A stretch of 46,031 nucleotides of DNA, taken from assembly GCA_034687125.1 (NCBI GenBank), contig JAQGBZ010000456.1, positions 1 to 46,031 on the forward strand. Reading direction: 5' to 3'. Numbering within the stretch: the first letter of the stretch is position 1; every line of letters begins with the position of its first letter. The notes beneath the pieces are model-generated. The model was not told the origin of the DNA and made no database searches. It saw only the letters and a list, made by a program, of their open reading frames with translations. This DNA comes from Neelides folsomi (taxonomy: Eukaryota > Arthropoda > Collembola > Neelipleona > Neelidae). Below are positions 1 to 8,640 of the stretch, piece after piece. Both the position numbers and the translations under genes were made by a program.

Positions 1-430
1 CCTTGGAACAACTCAAGGTACGAAGAGATGAAATCAACGATGAACAACAAAAGCAATTTGATGAATGCAAATTTGATGAAACTCATTTTCCCTTTTCTTT
101 CAGCTCAACGAGGAAAATATTTGGGAGGATTTTTGTCCTTTGAAGGATGCGGACTGCGACTCGGCGTATTCGAGCGCAAATTCATCGCCCGACCTCGAAG
201 CCGCGCCGTTTCAATTCCCGCACAAGGAGACCTGGAAGGATTTCATTCTCTCGCCAAAGGATTATCCAGAACGACCGAAGGCATTCGTCACTTGGAACAT
301 TGATGCTCAAGAGGGAGGAATTTTCACTATGAGTAAACCTTGGGGAATTGCTGTGAATCCAGCTAATGAACATGTAAGAAGCTTTATCATTTCAATTAAG
401 ATCCAGGTTTACGGGAAGGATTGTAACTGA
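1..430 (+). CDS. 3' end of an unidentified protein-coding gene (partial)
   Basis: I do not recognise this protein. A short exon (1-17, ending LEQLK) has a donor AAG|GTACGA. The next exon begins at 104 after a pyrimidine-rich acceptor (TTTTCCCTTTTCTTTCAG) and stays open to a TGA at 428-430, about 108 residues. It opens with an acidic and serine-rich stretch (EENIWEDFCPLKDADCDSAY), followed by a more structured segment containing KETWKDFILSPKDYPERPKAF, WNID, SKPWGIAVNP and a C-terminal IQVYGKDCN. A possible donor (CAT|GTAAGA) lies at 374, so the last 19 residues could instead be intron. No exon was found downstream before the next gene. The start is outside the window. Low-complexity acidic sequence next to a tryptophan-rich domain argues for a real host gene, but the family is unknown. 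Confidence 0.5.
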
Positions 431-654
431 CAGAAGAATTGTTTTCACTTTATGGATTGTTACTTACGGACAGGGCCGGACTTAGAGCTCGGTTAAAAAT
501 TTGAGGCCCTATTTTACCAATAGTAGTGCATATTATTTCATCCTAAATGTTTTGAATTAAATTAAAATTAATCCGAAAGCCACTAAAAGTTTGATAGGAC
601 ACTCGGACTTGGAAATCGGGGAATTTTTGTTTTCCGAATTCCAAGTAACATCTC

Positions 655-950
655 CAAGTTGACGGGAAGGACCCCTGGTCGATCTTGCCATTTGAAAGAT
701 TCAATAAATAATTTCATTGATAGGACTGGGTCTGACATTCCTAAACCTCCACCTAAGCCTTCAGTTCGGCCTCAAAATCAACCCTCTGTCCAAGGAAGGT
801 GTAAGGTATGTGTAGGGAATGCCAAAGAAAGTGTGTAAAAGGTCAAATGCACAAATTTTCCTTTGTCTGGAACATCGTTACACAGTGAACAAGTGTCAAC
901 AATGCGTCGAGAATGAGCACATCCAATAGTTAACATTGTAATAAATTTGA
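655..950 (+). pseudogene. Decayed transposase-like fragment (possibly piggyBac type)
   Basis: About 58 codons stay open up to a TAA at 836-838. They include a PKPPPKPSVRPQ linker and then GRCKVCVGNAKE, which starts a CxxC zinc-ribbon-like motif. After a one-base shift the sequence continues as IFLCLEHRYTVNKCQQC. A basic and proline-rich linker followed by a C-terminal Cys-rich ribbon is typical of piggyBac-family transposases. No catalytic core or inverted termini are visible, so this is only a suggestion. A degenerate host zinc-finger fragment is the alternative. Confidence 0.3.
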
Positions 951-1308
951 TAAGTAATTTTTTTAGTAGGTATGTGTTACTTTGTATTTGGTATTCTACG
1001 CTATGTTACAGTGTATACGATTGTATGCATGGCTGGGAATCCACCTATTTAAAAACCTCGGATTTCATACAGTTAATTATTGTGAACTTGTACCATTCTG
1101 CAAATTGTAATTTTTACAATAAAAACATTATTGTAAAGAATATATTATATAGTTTATATCTAACTTAAAGTTTGTTAGAACGTAGAAAAATAAAATAATT
1201 ATAGGCATTCCCCTAAAGCAAAAAAAAACTGAATAAAACTAATATTATAATAAAGTGAATAATAAAAAGAAAGTAGTAAGATATGATTCTAACTCAAAAT
1301 ATATTTGA

Positions 1309-1314
1309 TTTATT
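1309..1314 (-). terminator. Likely polyadenylation signal of TIM14 (AATAAA)
   Basis: The minus strand reads AATAAA about 73 bases past the TIM14 stop codon, which is a normal distance for a cleavage signal. Confidence 0.45.
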
Positions 1315-1386
1315 AAATCATCTCTGCTACAAAACTTACAATTTAGTTCAATTAGAATTGACAATTGGGGAACAACGAGGATTTGA

Positions 1387-1992
1387 CTATTTTTCTCCGT
1401 AAGCACTACTCTGCGAGGTCGAGTTTCTTTCAAGTAAATCTTTAGCTTCATTGATCTTCGAAGCAATAAATGGAGATCCTCCTCTATCCGGATGATTCAA
1501 TGACATGATCTTCTTATGTGCAATCTAATAAAGAATAATAATTATTATTTGGTCTGTATTGATAAATTAAATTAAATTGTTGTATTATAATTGGTATTAA
1601 AATATATTGGTATTGGTATTATAATTTGTCTTATATTGGTATTGGTATTATATTTACTTTTATTCTAGGCTTTGATGAACTTGGCGAAATTCCTAATATT
1701 AATGCAGCTTCTCTTCTTGTCATTTTTGATTCAAATCCTCCTTTATAAAATGATGTCCCATCGGATGATGGAAATGCTCTCATGCCCTCAGTAAAGGTTT
1801 TTGCAACATTTGGCATATTTCGCATTATGTAACGACCTGCAAATCCGATGGCAGCCATTCCCAATCCAGCTGCAATTACCGAACTGGCCTAGTAAAAAAG
1901 CAATCTTATGAATTTCATGTCTTCTGCGAATGAAAGTTAACTATTTTAATTTAAAATGATCCATCCTCATTGGTATGATGAAATATTACCAT
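1387..1992 (-). CDS. DNAJC19: TIM14/DNAJC19-type mitochondrial import J-protein
   Basis: Inner-membrane J-protein of the PAM motor. It stimulates the mtHsp70 ATPase at the TIM23 channel to pull preproteins into the matrix. Coding exons: 1992-1990, 1888-1658 and 1524-1387, giving 123 residues, close to the usual ~115. The protein has a short N-terminal membrane segment ([20 protein letters not shown], residues 2-21), the family linker ([20 protein letters not shown]) and a C-terminal J domain with the HPD motif in [15 protein letters not shown] (HPD at about 89-91). The short N-terminus and C-terminal J domain are diagnostic of TIM14 rather than of general DnaJ proteins. The first coding exon is only the ATG, followed at once by a donor (ATG|GTAATA); family proteins begin M-A-S-S, which supports this. 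DNAJC15 is the alternative orthologue name. Confidence 0.93.
1587..1652. repeat. Short TTGGTA-type microsatellite in TIM14 intron 2
   Basis: The hexamer TTGGTA/ATTGGT recurs six times with AT-rich interruptions in the intron between the second and third coding exons. It is a simple slippage repeat; no function is implied. Confidence 0.5.
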
Positions 1993-2387
1993 TTTGTAGA
2001 AAAATCTGTATGTAAGTTCAGGTGCAAGTCGTTAGCCTTGTTGGCATTTAATTTTCGGTATATTAAATTTCTACAAGTAGAATTAAAGCCAAAGTCGTAT
2101 TTTTAAAGTAAAAAATTCGAAGTTAATTAAGATTAAAAATTGGATAGAACTAAAAGTACTTTGGACAAATCCGGTGCGGTGTTAAGAGCAAGATATGTCA
2201 TTATACGAAAGTAAGTTTCAGAATGCCTCAACGGCGTTGCATCGGGCAGTATGGGAAGTTGTAATTGATTGGTTTCATACGTCTTTTGTTTAATTTATTT
2301 AACAAACATTTTTAAAATATTTTAATTAACCATTGAAATACTAAGTACAAAATTAAACTAAAATTAATACTTAATTACTAATTACAA
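1993..2387. other. Intergenic spacer between RPUSD3-like and TIM14
   Basis: About 395 bases between two minus-strand genes. It must hold the RPUSD3 3' UTR and the TIM14 promoter and leader. A minus-strand AATAAA (2294-2299) lies 89 bases past the RPUSD3 stop and is a likely cleavage signal. The + strand has a 32-codon open frame (2195-2293) with protein-like composition (SLYESKFQ, RAVWEVVIDWF), but nothing supports expression. Confidence 0.4.
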
Positions 2388-3993
2388 TTACATTAACAAA
2401 GGTTCAGCCAGCCCAAATCTTTCAAGTGTAGTTTTGAAATGCTGTGGAAGTGGAGCTGTCACAATCAATGGCCTTTTTTTCCCCAAGAAATTGTAAAGTG
2501 TATATTGATGAAAATGAATATGAGTTGGAATTTCGATGGCATTGTCATTTCGAACTTCAAGAGTGTCCAAGATATGTTGAGGAACAACCTAAATAAAAAT
2601 AATTATTACTTTAACTTTTTAACAAAAAAGCTTGCAACTTGGAAATCTTAAGTACTATAATAATTTGAATATTTTAACTATTTTCATTATTTATTTAAAT
2701 TAACTTTGAAGAATGAAAATGGATCTTACAGATGATTTCGTCCCAGAAACACTATGACCAGGTTTTAAGACAACAGGTTCTCCAAGTATGAATTTCATAC
2801 GATGGCCGTATAAATGATCTCCTAAAATCGGCATCAGTAGATCGAGGCAGTAGACACGAATAAAATTGGACCTCGTTCTTGAAACTTCAAGTTTAATTAG
2901 AGCAACGTTCATCTTTTCATTTTTTGATACAACTGTCAATTTGGAATTGACAACTTTAACTACTTGATTTTTTACAGATCTCAATGAATAGTCTCTGGTA
3001 ATGACAGCCTAAAAGAATTAAAATGAGGATTAATCATAAATCATAATAGACATTTAAGAATTAAAATATATTGCAAAAATGCATTAAATGCTATCAACTG
3101 ATTTAAAAGACAAACCTCTCCATGAGCTTCTTTGGGATGTGAAATTGCAACTTCGGCTTCAATTGTTGCATATTGATTGAGATTAGGAACATTTGTTACA
3201 ATTATATAAAAAGAAGAGTTGAGAACTTTATTGCATTTTCCTTTTCTTTTCGCTTCTGAAAACTTTTCTTTAATTTTTTCTTCATCATTGGCAAAAATTG
3301 AGATTCCGGATGTAAACCTTTAAATCGAAAGACAATTAATTCAATTATAATGATTTAATAATCAAAATATTATTAAAGGTATAATTTCATATTTTCTGCA
3401 TACTTTTCAGCACATTTCAACGGAATTAATTTAGGCATATTTAAAGTTGTCCGTAAAAGGGGTAAAATATCTTTAATGCTGTAATCGCAAGAACCAAATC
3501 CCCTTGAATGCATTAATTTATGATGAGGTATTTTTGATTTACTATTTGGATCGTGGTTATTTTGTCCGATTCCGAATGGTTTATTTAAGACTAGGAGACC
3601 ATCTGCAATACAAATTAAAAGATTAACTTTAATTTAAAAAGAGATTAATTCTGATTAATAATATTTATTGAGGGTAATGTAATATAATTGATTAAATGAA
3701 TAAAATGACTGACCATTGTTGTGGATTATGTTCTTTGTTAAATGATCACACAATTCTTGTTTTGAATCCCAGGGATAAAGATTTGAGTAAATGTGATTTC
3801 CTCTCTTGTTCTCGTAATTTGGAGTAAAGGGTTCATGAGGATGGTGACTGCTGTTGACATCAGTATCATTGGCATTGTATTGGTCGTATAAAGGCCTATG
3901 AGATTTTGCATCCTTTGGAAAATGTGAATTTTTCATGTGCATTTGCTGGTTAAACTGACCAACAACTAATTTATTTAAATATCGTCGATACAT
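2388..3993 (-). CDS. RPUSD3: RPUSD3-like mitochondrial pseudouridine-synthase family protein
   Basis: RluA-family protein. In mammals RPUSD3 belongs to the mitochondrial 16S rRNA module with RPUSD4, TRUB2, NGRN and FASTKD2. Exons: 3993-3714, 3602-3404, 3317-3116, 3008-2730 and 2588-2388, giving 386 residues. The fold signature is clear: DGLLVLNKPFGIG at the start of the domain and MPILGDHLYG near its end. The C-terminal tail (PTHIHFHQYTLYNF, then APLPQHFKTTLERFGL) resembles RPUSD3 rather than RPUSD4. The active-site loop, R-L-D-x-x-T-S-G in true synthases, reads K-C-A-E-K-F-T-S-G here, so the catalytic Asp is replaced by Glu. As I recall, mammalian RPUSD3 is also divergent at this point. The N-terminus MYRRYLNKLVV is basic and fits a mitochondrial presequence. 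An upstream in-frame ATG at 4062 would add 23 hydrophobic residues and seems less likely. Confidence 0.85.
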
Positions 3994-4469
3994 TTTGATT
4001 TGGAAGTTGAAAGATATAAAAACAATAGTCTCTATAGTTGATAAAAAGCTTAAAAATTTCACAGAAATACAATTATGACTGAATCAAATTAAATAAAGAG
4101 GTTTATAATCTCTTTTTCTCTTGATTGAAAAACCGGGACGGACAAGAGCCGGCATGGGCAAGGTACGGGACCGGGACGAGAGCGGAGCAATAAAGAAAAA
4201 CTTTAATAATTCAATGTAGCGTGTTTTAGTAAACTGCTTAGATGAATTTCTAAATATAGCCAAAGACGTGCATTTTAAATAATTCCAACATTAAAAATCC
4301 CAACATTAACTGTAGTGTTTGAACAGTCTTTTAAGCTTTATTGCATCTCAAATTGAATATTAAATAGTAAATTGGATAATGAATATAGTAAGACCATTAA
4401 TAACTTATATATTACAATTACATAATTAGAAAAATTTAATTCCATTACAATTCCAATTCACATTAAATG
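3994..4469. other. Spacer between DHRS7B-like and RPUSD3-like genes, with a GC-rich patch
   Basis: No gene. Positions 4125-4190 are unusually G-rich for this locus, with repeated cgggac units (aaccgggacggac, tacgggaccgggacgag). A minus-strand AATAAA at 4337-4342 lies about 130 bases past the DHRS7B stop and may be its polyadenylation signal. The rest is AT-rich leader, promoter and 3' UTR sequence. Confidence 0.4.
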
Positions 4470-5954
4470 TCATTTTCCACTTGCAGCTCTTTTTGCCATT
4501 ACATAGAAAATGAGAGCGGGAGTAAGGTAGCGTAATATAATGGCAATTTTATGAAGATAGGTCGAAAGAATGATTTCCTTTTTTCCTGAAATGACCGCTT
4601 TCATTGTTTCACGAGCAATGTATTCAGGTGAATAACCCGACGCTGTTGCTTGGTCCATGATTCCATGAGCTTCACCAGTTGCTGTAAGCGCATTCAATGA
4701 TAAATTCGTAGCAACATATCCCGGCGAAACCACGGTCACTTTGATAGGAGTCGCTGAAAGTTCTGCACGAAGGCAATCGGCCAATGCTTGCATTGCATGT
4801 TTTGAAGAGCAATATGCTGACCTGTGAAAAAAAATTAATAAAAATATAACAACAATTAAGTCATTCCTAATATAATTAACCTATGTTTATGTTATTTAAA
4901 TTTATTAAATATTTTTTGCAAATACAATTATTTGAATAATTTGTCTTAAATGATTTATCTTTTTACCTAAATGGAAGAGCAAGTTTCCCTTGAATGCTGC
5001 TGATAAAGACCACGTGTCCAGAATTTCTGTCTAACATATTTGTCACAATTGCTGAAAAAAGACATTGGGATTATTAGTAATTAAGAAAATACATTTTCTA
5101 ATACTCTATAAAAATTACATTTAAATTATGGAGTCTAGTCTAATGTCTAATTAGATATAATATGCCGTAGTATTTTAAATTGAAAAATCATACTTTTCGT
5201 AAGCGAAAGAGTTCCGAAATAGTTGACATTCATAATATTCTTGTGAACTTCCATTGTCGAATCCAAGACGCTTCCTCGATGTGTAATTCCTGCATTGTTC
5301 ACAAGAATATCAACATATCCGTAGATTTCCAAAATAGAAGACGCTGCTAATGGAATTGAATCGAGATCAGAAAGATCGAGGATATGGACGGCGGGGACGT
5401 AAACGAGCCCTGACTAAATTAAATTGTAGAAGTTACAGAAAGTTATATAATGTTATTAAAATTAATCAATGATTAATTAATTAATTAATTTCAATTATTA
5501 TTAAGTTAATGTGCTTTTCATTACTGTTTTAGATCTGACGAGATCATTTTTCACTCTTTGCAATTCTTCAATTCTCCTTGAAGCCAGAATGAGTTTACAT
5601 CCGCTTGCATAGAGAACTTTGGCAAATCCTTCGCCAATTCCAGAAGACCCTCCAGTTATCAGCACAACCTGGAAGGTCATAGAGGTTAAACATAATTTCA
5701 ATATTATAGATAGACATTCAACTTGATAGATGAAACAATTTCCAAACCCAAAGTTAAAAATTGATTAATGGTGCAAAATTGAAAAATTCAAGTTTATTTA
5801 TCATACTTACTTTTCCTTCAAGTGATCGATCTTTATATCCCAGTAATTCCATTGCATAACTAATTAGTGCAGTAAGCATAATCCAAAGTTGCTCTAATGG
5901 CAAAAATACCAATTGGAGATAGCTAGAAATAAAAGTTATATAATCGGATGCCAT
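4470..5954 (-). CDS. DHRS7B: DHRS7B-like membrane short-chain dehydrogenase/reductase
   Basis: Classical SDR oxidoreductase using NAD(P)H. The DHRS7B orthologue in mammals is the peroxisome/ER acyl- or alkyl-DHAP reductase of ether-lipid synthesis; the substrate here is inferred. Exons: 5954-5811, 5668-5525, 5413-5194, 5051-4967 and 4821-4470, giving 314 residues. An N-terminal hydrophobic anchor (about residues 8-36) precedes the Rossmann motif TGGSSGIG (53-60). Then come NNAG (about 135-138), the catalytic Ser in VVFISSIQGK, YCSSK (Y201, K205) and the SPGYVATNLS loop. A hydrophobic C-terminal helix (LRYLTPALIFYVMAKRA) is typical of DHRS7B/DHRS7C. All catalytic residues are present and lengths match the family (~310-325), so the enzyme should be active. 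Other DHRS7 members are the main alternative. Confidence 0.9.
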
Positions 5955-7270
5955 TTGCCATTAGTTTGAGCGAGTCGTTTAATTGGATTTCCTCCTATTT
6001 CTTATTCCGTATTCTATTCCTATTTAACTGTCTAGTCTATATTATAAGGAATTAATTAGAATGATGAAATTAACTGACTGAAGTTCAGTTACTCTACTGC
6101 ACTGAACTGAAATATGAACTGAACTGAACTAAATTGAGCTTGACTCTCGAACGAGTTTGATAAGTTTTCTTCCCGCTTTTGTCACTTCATATTATAAGCA
6201 GATAAAACCTACAATGTGCAAATGTCTTTTTAGACAAAGCAAATCGAATACAAGAAAGCTATTTGCCAAATTGGCAATTGGCATCCCTTAGCTCATGTGT
6301 ACTTTATGTGTACCTTAATAGCGAGGCGATCTGTAGGTTTTTTTCTGATATTTACGAGCATATAAGTAAATGTTAATTAATTGTAAGTAGTTTCAGCATA
6401 AAAATGTTAAATATTAGCATCCAATAAAATTTAATTGTAAGTGTACTCAAATAAATGGTAAAATTTGTAAATGCATTTAAAATGCCGACGAATGCGAAAT
6501 CATTTTTTATAAAAAATGTTCTATTGGTAAAGAAGCCCATTTTATTAAACTTTTAATACCCTTTATATAAACTTTATGATCAGATTTCCAACTCTAAAAA
6601 CGTATGAATCTTCATCACAAAATTTGTACAGAATAAATACCTCATCGTTAACGACTATTATCTACTGTATTTATGTAGACATGTTTAAATTCTCTCTAAA
6701 AGTCGTAAAGGCGCTTTGCTTCCTTTACTCGACCACGGAGCACTCTTAATTTGTAAAATAAATTGAAAGCAATTTGTAGAATTTGAGTGTGATGCATTAA
6801 AAGTCATTAATTTAACTATTCATAACAAATTAAATTATACATTATTACTACAAATTAAATTGTAAGGTGTGCTAATGTACTTATATTATTTATGTGAGGA
6901 AAGGAGGGCATAAATGAAGAAATATGTAATATATTTATAATATATAACTTCTTTTCATATTCAACAATTATTACATTAAACATTTAAACTAACATCAGTT
7001 TGTATTTATTGTAATTAATTTATCTTAGCATTTAGGTAGCAGATGAATACTAAAACCATTCGTTTCATCTCCTCTTTATTTCCACAAGGATCATTCACAT
7101 CACTCTCAGTTCTCAATGATGTTTAATTATGAAAAGAATAATTCTTCTCAATCGCTTCTTGTATTTTTATATTTTGGTAAGTTGTAACTAGTTATTTAAA
7201 TTTTAAAGGTAGGATATCTAAACTCTGTACTTCAATTACAATATTTAATTTTACATATAGGTATATTATA

Positions 7271-7634
7271 ATATACTCTAAAATCTCCATTAGAACGCGG
7301 GTCTTTATTAGAATGCGGGGGTTGATTTAAAATTTTCAAATAGAACGCGGGTCTCAATTAGTGCGCGGATCTTTATAATAAAACTCGCATCTTTTTGAGG
7401 TGTGAGCATTGATAAATTAAATGAAATAGACTCTATAAAAATATTTAAATGAAAATCATTCATATTTTGCAAAATTTAAACATGAAATAATTAAGTTTTC
7501 CAAAGGAAATTGTAAAAATTAATTGTAGAATTTTAGATTTACGAATAGAGCGCGGGTATCTAATAGAACGCGGGATATTTTTTCCATTCTGCGAATAGAA
7601 CGCGGGGCGTTCTAATGGAGATTTTAGAGTATAT
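7271..7634. mobile_element. Non-autonomous TIR element (MITE) with internal GAACGCGGG repeats
   Basis: The 28 bases at 7271-7298 are an exact inverted copy of 7607-7634; the core reads CTCTAAAATCTCCATTAG. If the element proper starts at CTCTAAAATC (7276-7629), it is flanked by TA on each side, as in the Tc1/mariner/pogo superfamily. The interior has no coding capacity. It carries repeated AGAACGCGGG-like decamers at 7292, 7310, 7342, 7547, 7565 and 7597, all in the same orientation. These GC-rich words stand out from the AT-rich interior and may be transposase-binding sites. The superfamily is inferred from the TA flanks only. Confidence 0.8.
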
Positions 7635-8522
7635 AAAATTTAAATCTTCTTTGAATGTTTATTGAAACAATTCACTCAATGTCAATATAATACAGAAATA
7701 CACATTCAAAATACACAATCCACATCTTTTCTCTTGTGATGAATTAACTAATGTTACAAATTAAATCAACTTGCTCGCTCTCTTTTAAAATTGTCCAACA
7801 CTCAACAAAGAAAAAGTTAAGGGTTCAAATTCAAAGGCAATGAAATGATATGAAATTATTATTATCAAAATTCATATTTAAATTAAAAACAACATACTTT
7901 TTAATCTTAAGTTTGAAAGGCAGTGCTAATTATTAAATTTTATGAGTTATTAAGATATAGGAGAGAATATATAGTAAAAGATTAATACTCCTTAATAATT
8001 TCCTAAATGTTTGGACGCAGTAAAAGCGAATATTACACCATTGAATAAATGTTAACATAATTTAATCATTTAGTAAATATATTAGATAATAATATAAAGT
8101 TTTCAACATAATTTTGTATATTATTATTATAAATCTAATTCATTTACATTTAAGAAATCAAAAACGCTCAACTTTCACGATTCATTCCATCAACTTATTT
8201 GGAGAAAATTTTGATTATATTCCTAAAATATAGGAAATTGAAGGTAAATACCTGAAGGTAAATAAACCCACAACAAAAATATTCTCAAATAACAAAATTG
8301 ACCAACTAATACTAAAAAAACTTTTAAAACATAAAACTTGTATGTTTTTGGAAACTTAAAATATTAACGTCAGAGTTTCAAACATTATACTTCTTCTTCT
8401 TTCTCTTATATTGAACAAGAAAGAAGGACCTTTTTTTAAAAAAAAATTAACAATAATATATAATAAAATAACAAATATAATGACGTTATTTCGGGAAGAA
8501 AGTGGCAATAATTACAATCATA

Positions 8523-8542
8523 ATATATATATATATATATAA
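8523..8542. repeat. (TA)n microsatellite
   Basis: An uninterrupted run of alternating T and A, about 20 bases, downstream of the Dp stop codon. Confidence 0.7.
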
Positions 8543-8640
8543 TTATCGAGAACGCTGTGAATAGCTAAATATTATTAAATATATATATTTAATATATAAA
8601 TAAACATTTTCTTTCACAAAAAAGTGAAAGAAAGGGGGAT

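Larger units (their letters stand above)
431..1386. other. Intergenic stretch with transposon debris
   Basis: No intact gene is seen. Around 655-838 on the + strand lies a decayed transposase-like reading frame (separate entry). At 470-540 is a less AT-rich segment (gggccggacttagagctcgg) of the kind often seen at transposon ends, but no matching inverted copy was found. The rest, 950-1386, is plain AT-rich DNA that probably includes the 3' UTR of the minus-strand TIM14 gene. Confidence 0.5.
5955..8640. other. Gene-poor region with a MITE and simple repeats
   Basis: No convincing gene on either strand. At 5955-6180 lies the DHRS7B promoter side, including a run of actga/tgaac pentamers (6080-6140). 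A MITE lies at 7271-7634 (separate entry). A (TA)n tract lies near 8523-8542. The segment just before 8641 should hold the 3' UTR of Dp. The remaining sequence is AT-rich with frequent stops in all frames. Confidence 0.5.

Noticed and set aside
374..406. Possible 33-base intron (GTAAGA...CCAG) in the first partial gene
   Set aside because: Too short for a spliceosomal intron compared with the other introns here (at least about 50 bases).
7815..7830. tRNA B-box-like word (gggttcaaattc)
   Set aside because: No A-box, no acceptor-stem pairing and no cloverleaf in the surrounding sequence.
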